Of a stretch of 64,000 bases of DNA, positions 32,150 through 41,113 are shown piece after piece; the stretch's first letter is position 1, and the number at the start of each line of letters is the position of its first letter. The translations under genes were made by a program, and so were the position numbers. Source of the DNA: Scybalenecus merdavium (GTDB taxonomy: Bacteria > Bacillota > Clostridia > Oscillospirales > Acutalibacteraceae); contig DVNM01000002.1 of the NCBI GenBank assembly GCA_018714405.1, positions 1 to 64,000 of the forward strand. The letters run 5' to 3'. The notes under the pieces were generated by a model, which was not told the origin of the DNA, searched no databases, and saw only the letters and a program-made list of their open reading frames with translations.

Positions 32150-33937
32150 ATGCTTGAAATCAAGAACGGTACTTTCGTTATGGACGGCAAACCGTTTTGT
32201 ATTTATTCGGGTGCCATGCATTACTTTCGTATTCCCTGTGAATATTGGGAAGACCGGCTGATGAAGCTGAAAGCCGCCGGCTTCAATACGGTAGAGACAT
32301 ATGTTGCCTGGAACGTGCACCAGCCGAAAGAAGAGGCAAAGTTCGATTTTACAGGGCAAAACGATCTTATTCGATTTATTCAGACGGCACAAAAAGTCGG
32401 GCTTTATGTTATCGTCCGTCCCGGCCCGTACATCTGTGCAGAATGGGAGTTCGGCGGTTTTCCCGCCTGGCTGCTCAAGTACGAGGATATAAGGCTAAGG
32501 TGCTATAACGAACGGTACTTGGGTTTTGTAAAAACGTATTTTGACGTGCTGCTGCCGCTGCTTGCCAAGGAGCAGATCACAAACGGCGGGCCGATCATTG
32601 CCATGCAGATCGAAAATGAATACGGCAGTTACGGCCGGGATAAAAAGTATCTGCGCTATTTGCGCGATTTGATGCGGCAAAACGGTATCGATGTTTTGCT
32701 GTTCACTTCAGACGGCGAAAACCGTTACTGTCTTTCCGGCGGCAGCTTGGATGAAGAATTCAAAGTGGTCAACTTCGGCAGCTATCCGAAAGTCGGTTTG
32801 AAGGAATTGAAAGAATACCAGCCCGGCAAACCGCTGATGTGCGGCGAGATGTGGTGCGGCTGGTTTGACCATTTTCGGGAAAAGCACCACCATTCCGGCA
32901 GCGTATATGTAAAAACGGTCAACAAAAGGATCGTGAACGAGTTCTTTGAAGAAAAAGCCAGTTTCAATTTTTACATGTTCCACGGCGGCACGAATTTCGG
33001 CTATATGGCGGGGGCAAATTACGCCGGTGTTTACCAGCCGACGACGACCAGTTATGATTATGATGCGCCGCTGAACGAATACGGCGATTACACCAAAAAA
33101 TATTTTGTGCTTCGCGACGCGATATGCGCGGGTCGGGGCATTATGCCGCCTGAACTTCCGCCGCGTCCGCAGACGCAGACGATCGGCAAGGTTTTCTTGA
33201 CGGAATCGGCGTCCTTTCTTGAAAATATCCGGAAAAATGCGCAGAAGCACCATGACCATATTCCGCATTATATGGAGTATTACGGCCAGAATTACGGCAT
33301 GATCCTGTACCACACGGAAATTGAGGGCGACTATCCGGACACACAGATTGATGCAGACGGTGTGCACGATATTGCCTACGTTTATGTAAATGGAAAGCTG
33401 ATCGGGCGTTACGACCGCTCGCAGCCGCTTACGAAAAAGCAGGCAAAAGCCGGCATGGAAGCACCGGAAAGCTTTTCCTTCCCGATCCCGGCATTCAAAG
33501 GCAAGATCACGGTTGACATTTTAGTGGAAGCAATGGGGCGCATAAATTTTGCCAAGCGCATACATGACCGAAAAGGCCTTTCGCATGTGCGTATCGGCGA
33601 GCAGTACACGTTTGGTTTTGACATTTACACGATCCCGCCCGATACATATAAAAATCTGCAGTTTACCAAAGCTTTGACCGCAAAATGCCCGGTGTATTTA
33701 AGGGGAACGTTTCGTGCCGACAGCCAGGCAGACTGCTTTGTGGATATTCGCAATTTTAAAAAGGGCTATGTTTTTGTAAACGGTAAAAATCTGGGCCGCT
33801 ACTGGGAGGTCGGCCCGCAGCGCCGACTGTATTTGCCCGGCGTGTGGCTGAAAGAAGAAAATGAGATCGTCATCTTTGAGCAGGAAGGGTTTAATAAGCC
33901 CGAGATCGAGATCACAGACCGGCCGTTATTCAAATAA
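32150..33937 (+). CDS. Beta-galactosidase, GH35
   Basis: A 595-residue intracellular retaining beta-galactosidase. The barrel carries the family signature GPYICAEWEFGGFPAWL, acid/base Glu157 in AMQIENEYGSYG and nucleophile Glu233 in CGEMWCGWFDHF, with YMFHGGTNFGYM nearby. Two jelly-roll domains follow, ending in VFVNGKNLGRYWEVGPQ, the usual GH35 C-terminal block. It trims terminal beta-galactose from imported oligosaccharides. The ATG at 32150 follows AGAAAGGTG. A symporter gene follows 29 bases downstream. Confidence 0.95.
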   Translation: MLEIKNGTFVMDGKPFCIYSGAMHYFRIPCEYWEDRLMKLKAAGFNTVETYVAWNVHQPKEEAKFDFTGQNDLIRFIQTAQKVGLYVIVRPGPYICAEWEFGGFPAWLLKYEDIRLRCYNERYLGFVKTYFDVLLPLLAKEQITNGGPIIAMQIENEYGSYGRDKKYLRYLRDLMRQNGIDVLLFTSDGENRYCLSGGSLDEEFKVVNFGSYPKVGLKELKEYQPGKPLMCGEMWCGWFDHFREKHHHSGSVYVKTVNKRIVNEFFEEKASFNFYMFHGGTNFGYMAGANYAGVYQPTTTSYDYDAPLNEYGDYTKKYFVLRDAICAGRGIMPPELPPRPQTQTIGKVFLTESASFLENIRKNAQKHHDHIPHYMEYYGQNYGMILYHTEIEGDYPDTQIDADGVHDIAYVYVNGKLIGRYDRSQPLTKKQAKAGMEAPESFSFPIPAFKGKITVDILVEAMGRINFAKRIHDRKGLSHVRIGEQYTFGFDIYTIPPDTYKNLQFTKALTAKCPVYLRGTFRADSQADCFVDIRNFKKGYVFVNGKNLGRYWEVGPQRRLYLPGVWLKEENEIVIFEQEGFNKPEIEITDRPLFK

Positions 33938-33966
33938 AACATAGTTCGTTCTCGGAGGGTGGAAAG

Positions 33967-35658
33967 ATGAAATCAAAAGCGGAAATCGTAGGCACGGTGA
34001 AGACCTTTGTCACAGATCTGAAAACGTATTGGGATAAGCCGAGACCGGGTGAATACGTCTCTAACAAAGAATTTTTATATTTTATTCTTGGCTCCGGCGG
34101 TTCCAACAACGCCATGAATACGGGTGCAAATCTTACCTTTACCGCAAGTTGTCTGTTTGTCGGCGCGATCTACGGCCTCAGGATGATGGATTTTGCCATG
34201 CTGGGCATTGTGAATATGGTGCTCAATTATCTGTTTCAGCCCATTACAATGATCATAACCGACAACCTCGGCCGTCCGCCCAAAAAGACGATGCGGCTGA
34301 TCAACTGGGCCTCTCTGGCTTTTGTTGTGGTCGGCATTGCGTGCTTTTTTGTGCCGCAGACGCCGTTTGAGGGCTTTATGCCGGCACTGCCGCAGGTGAT
34401 CGGCACCAAGTTTTTGGTGCAGGTGCTGACTACTTATTATAATATTCTGGTCTACCGCAAACTCTCGCCGAAGTTCGGCAAATACCGCTGCTGGGTCGTG
34501 GCCGGTATTTTGCCGTACATGGTGGTGCTGATGCTGCTGGTTCTGTTCCCGTATAATGAACTGTCCTATAACGACAAGTTCTGGGTCATGAATCTGATGT
34601 TCGCTGTCTGGACCACATTTGCCACCTGCTTTGCGCAGTCTGCAAACGTGCAAAACGTGATCACCCCGAACACCAATGAAAGAACGCGTATCATTTCGAT
34701 CGGTTCGTTTATCAGCAGTCTTCTTCCGTCCATTTATAACATCATCTGGCCGGTGGCGGCCGCTGCGGCCGGCGGTCTTACCAGCATTCGTACATACCGC
34801 ATCGTTCTGCCGATCATGCTGTTTGCCATGGTGCCGTTTACCTTGTTCCTGGCATTCGGCTGCAAAGACCGTGTGATCCAGGAAGAGAATCATAAACCGG
34901 AGATCAATATGCGCAAGGGCTTCAAGGAAGTGCTGCGCAACAAATACCTGTGGATCACCAACGTCTCTAGCTGGATCACTACGTTTTCCACCGGGGCTAT
35001 CAATATTGTCAACATGCTGATCATCTATGCCATGCGCCAGGACTGGTTCATGGGCATTATGTCCACCATCCTCGGCACTGCCTATACGCCCGGCATGCTT
35101 TTGTCGCCGTGGCTCATCAAAAAATTCGGCAAAAAACGCCTGATGCTGTTTTGCAAGTATATGACGGTTGTGTGTTCCTTACTGTCCGTCGCAGGCGTGT
35201 ATATGAACAGCCTTGTGATCATTGTCATTTCGCAGTACCTGGTAACGATGCTGGCCTCGGTCATGTCGATCGTTACGCCCTCCATGACCGCCGACATCTG
35301 GGATTATCAGCAGTACATTTCCGGGGAACGTCTGGACGGCTGTATGGGTATTTTCGGCTACTTGGCGTCTCCCGTCACCACCGTCGCCGCCATGGTCGTG
35401 CCGACGATTTACGGCATGTTCGGCTTCACCTCAGACTGGAACATTTTATTTGACGGCGATATCCGCAACCGCATTTTCATTGTCACCATTGTTTTGACAG
35501 CCGTTACCGGCCTGCTTTCCGCCATACCGTATCACTTCTACGATATGACCGAGCAGCGTCATGAGGAAATGATGGATGAGCTTCGCGCGCGTGCCAAGGT
35601 CAAAAATCACGAGCATGCGCAGCCGGAGACAGCAGACAATATAACGGAATCGGTTTAA
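33967..35658 (+). CDS. GPH-family sugar:cation symporter of the glycan operon
   Basis: A 563-residue, 12-helix transporter of the glycoside-pentoside-hexuronide family, a diverged relative of the symporter at 17294. It lacks the clear D-x-x-D-x-x-x-G block of MelB after helix 2, having MITDNLGRPPKKTMRLI instead, but keeps the family fold and the late MSIVTPSMTADIWDYQQYISGERLDGCMG block. An extended N terminus and a charged C-terminal tail are present. It starts after CGGAGGG. As the only transporter in the operon it should bring in the glycan fragments that the cytoplasmic glycosidases degrade. Confidence 0.88.
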   Translation: MKSKAEIVGTVKTFVTDLKTYWDKPRPGEYVSNKEFLYFILGSGGSNNAMNTGANLTFTASCLFVGAIYGLRMMDFAMLGIVNMVLNYLFQPITMIITDNLGRPPKKTMRLINWASLAFVVVGIACFFVPQTPFEGFMPALPQVIGTKFLVQVLTTYYNILVYRKLSPKFGKYRCWVVAGILPYMVVLMLLVLFPYNELSYNDKFWVMNLMFAVWTTFATCFAQSANVQNVITPNTNERTRIISIGSFISSLLPSIYNIIWPVAAAAAGGLTSIRTYRIVLPIMLFAMVPFTLFLAFGCKDRVIQEENHKPEINMRKGFKEVLRNKYLWITNVSSWITTFSTGAINIVNMLIIYAMRQDWFMGIMSTILGTAYTPGMLLSPWLIKKFGKKRLMLFCKYMTVVCSLLSVAGVYMNSLVIIVISQYLVTMLASVMSIVTPSMTADIWDYQQYISGERLDGCMGIFGYLASPVTTVAAMVVPTIYGMFGFTSDWNILFDGDIRNRIFIVTIVLTAVTGLLSAIPYHFYDMTEQRHEEMMDELRARAKVKNHEHAQPETADNITESV

Positions 35659-35671
35659 GGGGGCATGGAAA

Positions 35672-36529
35672 ATGAAGAAAAGAATCCAATCCATATTGGC
35701 AGGCATCCTTTTATGCGCGCTTTTGGCCGGCGTTTTCTCTTCCTGTTCCGCAACCGGGAACAGTGCGCCGGAGTATAAGGCAAATGCAGACGGCTACGGG
35801 CTGTACCGCTACACCAGCACATCTACGGAAGAATCCTTTACCGTGCCGGATACATATGAGGGCAAGAACGTTACGGAGCTTATGGATTTTTCTTTCTCAA
35901 ATGCAGAGTATCTGAAAGAGATCTATATAGGTCAAAATGTCAAAACCATCGGCGTCTGGGCCATGACGAACTGCCAGAAGCTGGAAGCTATCCATGTAAG
36001 TGAGGAAAACCCTTATTTCAAGTCGGTAGACGGCGTTCTTTACAATAAGGATATGACGGAACTGCTTGTTTACCCGAATGCAAAGTCTCCCATCGTCACC
36101 GGGGAGAACGGCGAAATTTCCGGCGGTGAATTCACCGTGCCCGACACGGTCCTTTCTATTCGCGCCAACGCATTTTACCTTTGCGGCAATCTGCGCTTGA
36201 TCACGTTGAACGAGGGCCTGGAAAAGGTAGGCGACAAAGCGTTCTTAAAATGTACCGGTTTGGAATCGCTGACGCTTCCGTCAACGCTTAAGGAGATCGG
36301 TACGGATGCTTTTTCGTACCTGGACAATGCCAAACTGACCACCATCGAGATTCCCGCGTCAGTGGAAGTGATCGGTGATTATGCGTTTTTCTCGACCGCT
36401 TCCTCCGTGCAGAAAGTCATCGTTCATAAAAACAGCGAGGCAGATTTAAAGCTCGGCACAGACTGGCTGCCGAACCAGGTCAATTCCATCAACCAGGCCG
36501 TTCCCGCCGAATATGTCGGCGAGAACTGA
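35672..36529 (+). CDS. Surface lipoprotein with BspA-type leucine-rich repeats
   Basis: A 285-residue lipoprotein: signal peptide with lipobox FSSC (Cys25), then about six LRR_5-type repeats (LKEIYIGQNVKTIGVWAM, LRLITLNEGLEKVGDKAF, LESLTLPSTLKEIGTDAF, LTTIEIPASVEVIGDYAF). BspA-like repeats form a curved solenoid used for binding. It is encoded 14 bases after the symporter and just before GH39, so it may capture the glycan at the membrane surface in place of an ABC binding protein; this is inference. The region around residue 110-130 carries a short non-LRR insertion. Confidence 0.8.
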   Translation: MKKRIQSILAGILLCALLAGVFSSCSATGNSAPEYKANADGYGLYRYTSTSTEESFTVPDTYEGKNVTELMDFSFSNAEYLKEIYIGQNVKTIGVWAMTNCQKLEAIHVSEENPYFKSVDGVLYNKDMTELLVYPNAKSPIVTGENGEISGGEFTVPDTVLSIRANAFYLCGNLRLITLNEGLEKVGDKAFLKCTGLESLTLPSTLKEIGTDAFSYLDNAKLTTIEIPASVEVIGDYAFFSTASSVQKVIVHKNSEADLKLGTDWLPNQVNSINQAVPAEYVGEN

Positions 36530-36560
36530 GAAACAAAAACCGTTATGGAGCAGGCAGCTT

Positions 36561-38105
36561 ATGAAACCGTTTTCATTCGATTTTGATTACAGCGGCGAGA
36601 CTGTTCAGGTGCAAAAGCACTGGCAGTTTTGTGTGGGCAGTGGTCACGCCGCGCTGGCGCAGCGCGCCGACTACTTGGCGCAGTTAAAAATGGTGCACGA
36701 TGAGCTGGGCATCAAGCGCGTTCGTTTTCACGGTATTTTTAATGATGACATGAATGTCTGCGTGCGTCTGAGCGACCATTTGCCTATCATTTCCAGAAAC
36801 AAGACCAAAATATACGACTTTTATCAGGTCGCGCGCGTGTATGATAACCTTTTGGCCGCCGGTATGAAACCGTTTGTGGAAATCGGGTTTATGCCTAAGG
36901 CGCTCGCCTCCGGCCGGAAAACCGTGTTTTACTATAAGGGCAATGTCACCATGCCGAAAAAAATGAAGCAGTGGCAGGATTTTATTCGTGCGTTCGCCAG
37001 GTTCCTGATACAGCGCTATGGTCCGGAGGAAGTGCGCACTTGGTATTTTGAAGTCTGGAACGAACCGGATCTTGCCTGCTTTTTCAAGGGCGATATGAAC
37101 GATTATTTCCGTTTGTATGCGGCAACTGTGCGTGCGCTTAAAAGTGTAGACAAAAAGCTTTTGGTCGGCGGCCCGGCAACGACCTGCAGCCGGTATATTC
37201 CTGAATTTCTGGACTATTGCAGAAAGGAAAATGTGCCGGTCGATTTCGTTTCCACGCACCAGTACCCGACCGATGCGCTGGGGCACACCATCAACCGTGC
37301 GCGCCTGCGCCAGATCAAAAAGCTGGACGCTACCGGGCAAAAAACCTCGCTTCGCGCACTTTTGCAGCCTGTTTTTGATAACGTTAACGATTTCAGCAAT
37401 TCATTAAAAGGCTATATGACACGCGAAGCCGTGCGTGCACGCCGCGAAGCCGGTGAGCTGCCTTTGTTTTACACCGAATGGAGCATCAGCTCCAACTGTA
37501 CGGCTGCTATTCATGACACAACGGCTGCCGCGGCCTTTTTTGTAAAAACAGTGCTTGATAACCAGGGAATCGTAGACGGCTCCAGTTACTGGACGTTTTC
37601 CGACATTTTTGAAGAACTGTTTTTCTTTACAGATCCGTTTTGCGGCGGCTTTGGCCTTTTAACGGTGGATGGCATTAAAAAACCGGCGTTCTGGGCGTTT
37701 AAAATGCTGGCTGAACTGCCAGACGTGCGCTACCGGCTGCCTGTTACCGATGAGGATGTCGAATATGCAGCCTTTCGCGCAGAGGACGGCAGCCTGTACC
37801 TTTTGGCGTATGCGCAGAATTTTGAGCCGAAAGGGGAAACTTACCCCATACGGTTTCATCTGAAAAACGCACCGCCTTTTCGCACATTGACGGTGAAGCG
37901 GATCGATGCGCAAAACGGAAATCCCGTAGTGCTCTGGGAAGAGATGGGAAAACCCGCCGTGCTTTCCCGGGCAGAACTTGCAGAAATCTGTGCAAAGTCT
38001 GAACCGCAAACGCAAATACAAAATGCACAGCAAATCAATGCGAAAAAGTGCGTGGACACAGAACTGCACGATAATGAAATTATAATGCTGAAACTTACGC
38101 CGTGA
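36561..38105 (+). CDS. Beta-xylosidase-type GH39 enzyme
   Basis: A 514-residue cytoplasmic GH39 glycosidase. The N terminus HWQFCVGSGHAALAQRADY and the VRFHGIFNDDM strand are characteristic of bacterial GH39 beta-xylosidases. The catalytic residues are acid/base Glu168 in EVWNEPDL and nucleophile Glu306 in YTEWSIS. A C-terminal beta-domain follows. It releases beta-xylose from short oligosaccharides, feeding XylA/XylB at the operon end. The ATG at 36561 is chosen; an in-frame upstream ATG at 36513 would overlap the LRR gene by 17 bases and add an unusual basic leader. Confidence 0.92.
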   Translation: MKPFSFDFDYSGETVQVQKHWQFCVGSGHAALAQRADYLAQLKMVHDELGIKRVRFHGIFNDDMNVCVRLSDHLPIISRNKTKIYDFYQVARVYDNLLAAGMKPFVEIGFMPKALASGRKTVFYYKGNVTMPKKMKQWQDFIRAFARFLIQRYGPEEVRTWYFEVWNEPDLACFFKGDMNDYFRLYAATVRALKSVDKKLLVGGPATTCSRYIPEFLDYCRKENVPVDFVSTHQYPTDALGHTINRARLRQIKKLDATGQKTSLRALLQPVFDNVNDFSNSLKGYMTREAVRARREAGELPLFYTEWSISSNCTAAIHDTTAAAAFFVKTVLDNQGIVDGSSYWTFSDIFEELFFFTDPFCGGFGLLTVDGIKKPAFWAFKMLAELPDVRYRLPVTDEDVEYAAFRAEDGSLYLLAYAQNFEPKGETYPIRFHLKNAPPFRTLTVKRIDAQNGNPVVLWEEMGKPAVLSRAELAEICAKSEPQTQIQNAQQINAKKCVDTELHDNEIIMLKLTP

Positions 38106-38142
38106 TTTTTACGGTGCGTTTTGAATATAAAGGTAGTTTGTC

Positions 38143-41100
38143 ATGCAATATACGATAAATAAGAGCAATTATCACACTTTCGGCAAATTTGCCGAAAACC
38201 GTCTGGAACACCGCAGTTATTTTATTTCGTTTCACGCCGAGCAGTCCATGCAAAAAACCGACTGGTTTTCAGAGCGGTTTGAAAGTGATGCAGTTACCAT
38301 GCTTAGCGGAGAGTGGGATTTTATTTATTACCGGCACGCTTCCCAGCTTCCCAAAAATTTTGATACGGACAAAGCGAAATTTCAACGGATCCACGTTCCT
38401 TCTACATGGCAGAAGACGGGTTACGATACCGTCAATTATTTAAATTCCCGTTATCCTTTTGCGTGCCGGCCGCCGAAGACGCCGAAAAACTGTCCGGTCG
38501 GCGTGTACCGCAAACAGTTTTCGCTGTGCCCAACTGAAGATGGTCATTATATTCTGACATTCCTTGGGGTATGTGCTTCACTTGACTTGTATTTGAACGG
38601 CGTTTACATAGGTTACAGCGAGGGCAGCCACAACAGTGCAGAATTTGATGTTACGGAATTTTTGCGATCCGGTGAAAATGAAATCGTGGCGGTCGTATAT
38701 AAATGGTCCACCGGTACTTATCTGGAATGTCAGGATATGTTCCGTGAAAACGGTATTTTCCGCGATGTTTATATCACGGCACAGAAAAAAACATATCTTT
38801 TCGATTTTTCTTTTCAAACTGAAAAAGCCGGGCGCGGTTACAATGCACGGGTAACGGCGGACATCCGCGGCGCAAAAGGCGCGCGGTGGAAAGCAGAACT
38901 GTTTTCACCAAACGGGCGCATTGCGTCTGAAACGGCGGATGCGGGCGAAGATATTCGGTTTGAAAACCTGCAGGTCGTGGAATGGAACGCCGAGATACCC
39001 ACCTGTTACGACCTTGTGCTCACCCTGCTTTCTGGGGAACAGGTGCTGGAATGCACCCGGCAGAAAGTCGGTTTTCGTACTATTCAGATCGACGGCTGCC
39101 GATTCTTCTTCAACAACAAGCTGATCAAGCTGAAAGGCGTCAATCATCACGACACGCACCCGGTTCGCGGCTATGCCATGACGGCCGCCGACCTAAAAAA
39201 AGACGTAGAACTGATGAAAGCGTACAATGTCAACTGCGTACGCACTTCTCACTATCCGCCGGATCCGCTTTTTGTCACCATGTGCGACGTTTACGGCATT
39301 TACCTGGTGGATGAGGCGGATATGGAGTCGCACGGCTGTTACAAACCAAAGTGGATCGGTGATAACCCAAAGTGGGAGCCGCGCTTTCTTGACCGTATAT
39401 CGGCACTTTATGAGCGCGACAAAAATCACACCTGTATTATCATGTGGTCTATGGGCAACGAATGTACCGGCATCCGCAATTTTGACGTTAGCTATGCTTA
39501 CCTGAAATCTAAAACTACCATTCCGGTGCACTATGAACCGGCTTGCCGCACAGAACGTGTGCGCTATGACATTTTAGCACACTTTTATACATCGCCGGAT
39601 GATATGCGTGCGCTGGCACGCGGCGAGTGGAAAGGCAATAAGAATTATGACGCGCCGTTTTTCCTTTGTGAATACGCCCACAGTATGGGCGTAGGCCCCG
39701 GCGGTTTAGATGAATACTGGAACGTTATTTACAGCGATGACCGCTTTTTGGGCGGCTGCATTTGGGAGTGGGCAGACCATGCCCATTACAGCGCTGCAGC
39801 AAAATATAAATATACATACGGCGGTGACAACGGCGACCGGAAAAATGACGGCAACTTCTGCTGCGACGGCCTATTTTTTCCTGACCGCACGCCGTCTCCA
39901 AGCGCTTTTTGCATGAAGAATGTGTACAGCCCGCTGCGGGCTGCGTATCAAAACGGTAAACTGCTGGTGACCAATACCAACCGCTTTGCCTCGAGCGAGG
40001 GTATACAGATTGCTTACTATCTGCTAAAAAACGGGCAAAAGTCGGAAATATCGTATTGTGATGCGGTACTGCAGCCGGAGCAGACGGCCGAATTGCGGGC
40101 TGACTTTCAGTATGGCGATATGGACGATGTCTTTTTGATCTTGACATATACGCAGAAAAAGACCGGCAATGTCGTCGGCCTTGACCAGATCATGCTGCAA
40201 GAGGCGCTGCCGAAGGCTGCCGCGCGGCGGCAGGCAGTCAACTGGAAACAAATCGGGTCATGCCTGTGTTTAGAAGACGCCAAACGGAAAATTGCGTGGG
40301 ACAGAGACGGTAATCTGTGCTGTCTTACTGATCGCAACGGCAGGGATATGCTGCAAAACGGTTCGCGTGGCTTTGCGGTGCAGCTTGCCCAGGCGCTGAT
40401 CGATAATCACGCCTACATGAAATGGCCGCTCAAAAAGGCCGGCGTTTTCCATTTGCGCTCCGGATCTGGCAAACGTCGTTATGACGATTATTTGAATACG
40501 GTGTCTACAACATTTTCCCTGTTTGCTGGGGTGAAAAAGCGGTTTTCTGTAGTTATTGAATCCAAGGCTGTTATGGCAAACAAGGTGCGAGTGACTTTTA
40601 CGCTTACCAGTTTGTATAAAAAGCCTTTAGATCTGCCGCAGATCGGACTTACACTGCAGTTGGCCGGCGCTTATAGAAACGTGCGGTATTACGGCATGGG
40701 GGATGTGGAATGTTATTCGGATTTTTCCAAACAGTCCGTCATGGGCGTTTACACGTCCCGTGCCGAAGATATGTATGTGGAATATATAAAGCCGCAGGAG
40801 TCCGGCAACCGATGCGGCGTCCGCTGGGCAGAGGTAACGGATGACACGGGCGCCGGTGTCCGTATTACGGCTATCGGGCAGCCGCTGCATTTCAAAGCGG
40901 TCGATGTGGAAGAAAAAAACCTTCAGACGGCAAAGCACCGGGAAGATGTCCGCCGTGTGGATGCCGCGATCCTGCATATAAACGGGTTTATGCGCGGCAT
41001 CGGCAGTGCCAGCTGCGGTCCGGATACTGCGTCGCAATATAAAAAAGTACTGCATTACAAAGAAAGCTATACTTATGCTTTTGATATAGAAATTATTTAA
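38143..41100 (+). CDS. Beta-galactosidase-type GH2 enzyme (LacZ architecture)
   Basis: A 985-residue five-domain GH2 protein without signal peptide. The sugar-binding domain (RIHVPSTWQKTGYD, CPVGVYRKQFSL), the sandwich and the barrel are followed by a large beta-domain of the LacZ small-chain type. Acid/base Glu440 lies in MWSMGNECTG and nucleophile Glu510 in FLCEYAHSMG. GGCIWEWADHA and the late RYYGMGDVE-type block support beta-galactosidase. A second beta-galactosidase in the same operon as GH35 suggests two different galactose linkages, or that one acts on another sugar such as alpha-L-arabinopyranose. Confidence 0.92.
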   Translation: MQYTINKSNYHTFGKFAENRLEHRSYFISFHAEQSMQKTDWFSERFESDAVTMLSGEWDFIYYRHASQLPKNFDTDKAKFQRIHVPSTWQKTGYDTVNYLNSRYPFACRPPKTPKNCPVGVYRKQFSLCPTEDGHYILTFLGVCASLDLYLNGVYIGYSEGSHNSAEFDVTEFLRSGENEIVAVVYKWSTGTYLECQDMFRENGIFRDVYITAQKKTYLFDFSFQTEKAGRGYNARVTADIRGAKGARWKAELFSPNGRIASETADAGEDIRFENLQVVEWNAEIPTCYDLVLTLLSGEQVLECTRQKVGFRTIQIDGCRFFFNNKLIKLKGVNHHDTHPVRGYAMTAADLKKDVELMKAYNVNCVRTSHYPPDPLFVTMCDVYGIYLVDEADMESHGCYKPKWIGDNPKWEPRFLDRISALYERDKNHTCIIMWSMGNECTGIRNFDVSYAYLKSKTTIPVHYEPACRTERVRYDILAHFYTSPDDMRALARGEWKGNKNYDAPFFLCEYAHSMGVGPGGLDEYWNVIYSDDRFLGGCIWEWADHAHYSAAAKYKYTYGGDNGDRKNDGNFCCDGLFFPDRTPSPSAFCMKNVYSPLRAAYQNGKLLVTNTNRFASSEGIQIAYYLLKNGQKSEISYCDAVLQPEQTAELRADFQYGDMDDVFLILTYTQKKTGNVVGLDQIMLQEALPKAAARRQAVNWKQIGSCLCLEDAKRKIAWDRDGNLCCLTDRNGRDMLQNGSRGFAVQLAQALIDNHAYMKWPLKKAGVFHLRSGSGKRRYDDYLNTVSTTFSLFAGVKKRFSVVIESKAVMANKVRVTFTLTSLYKKPLDLPQIGLTLQLAGAYRNVRYYGMGDVECYSDFSKQSVMGVYTSRAEDMYVEYIKPQESGNRCGVRWAEVTDDTGAGVRITAIGQPLHFKAVDVEEKNLQTAKHREDVRRVDAAILHINGFMRGIGSASCGPDTASQYKKVLHYKESYTYAFDIEII

Positions 41101-41113
41101 AGGGGTAATGATG

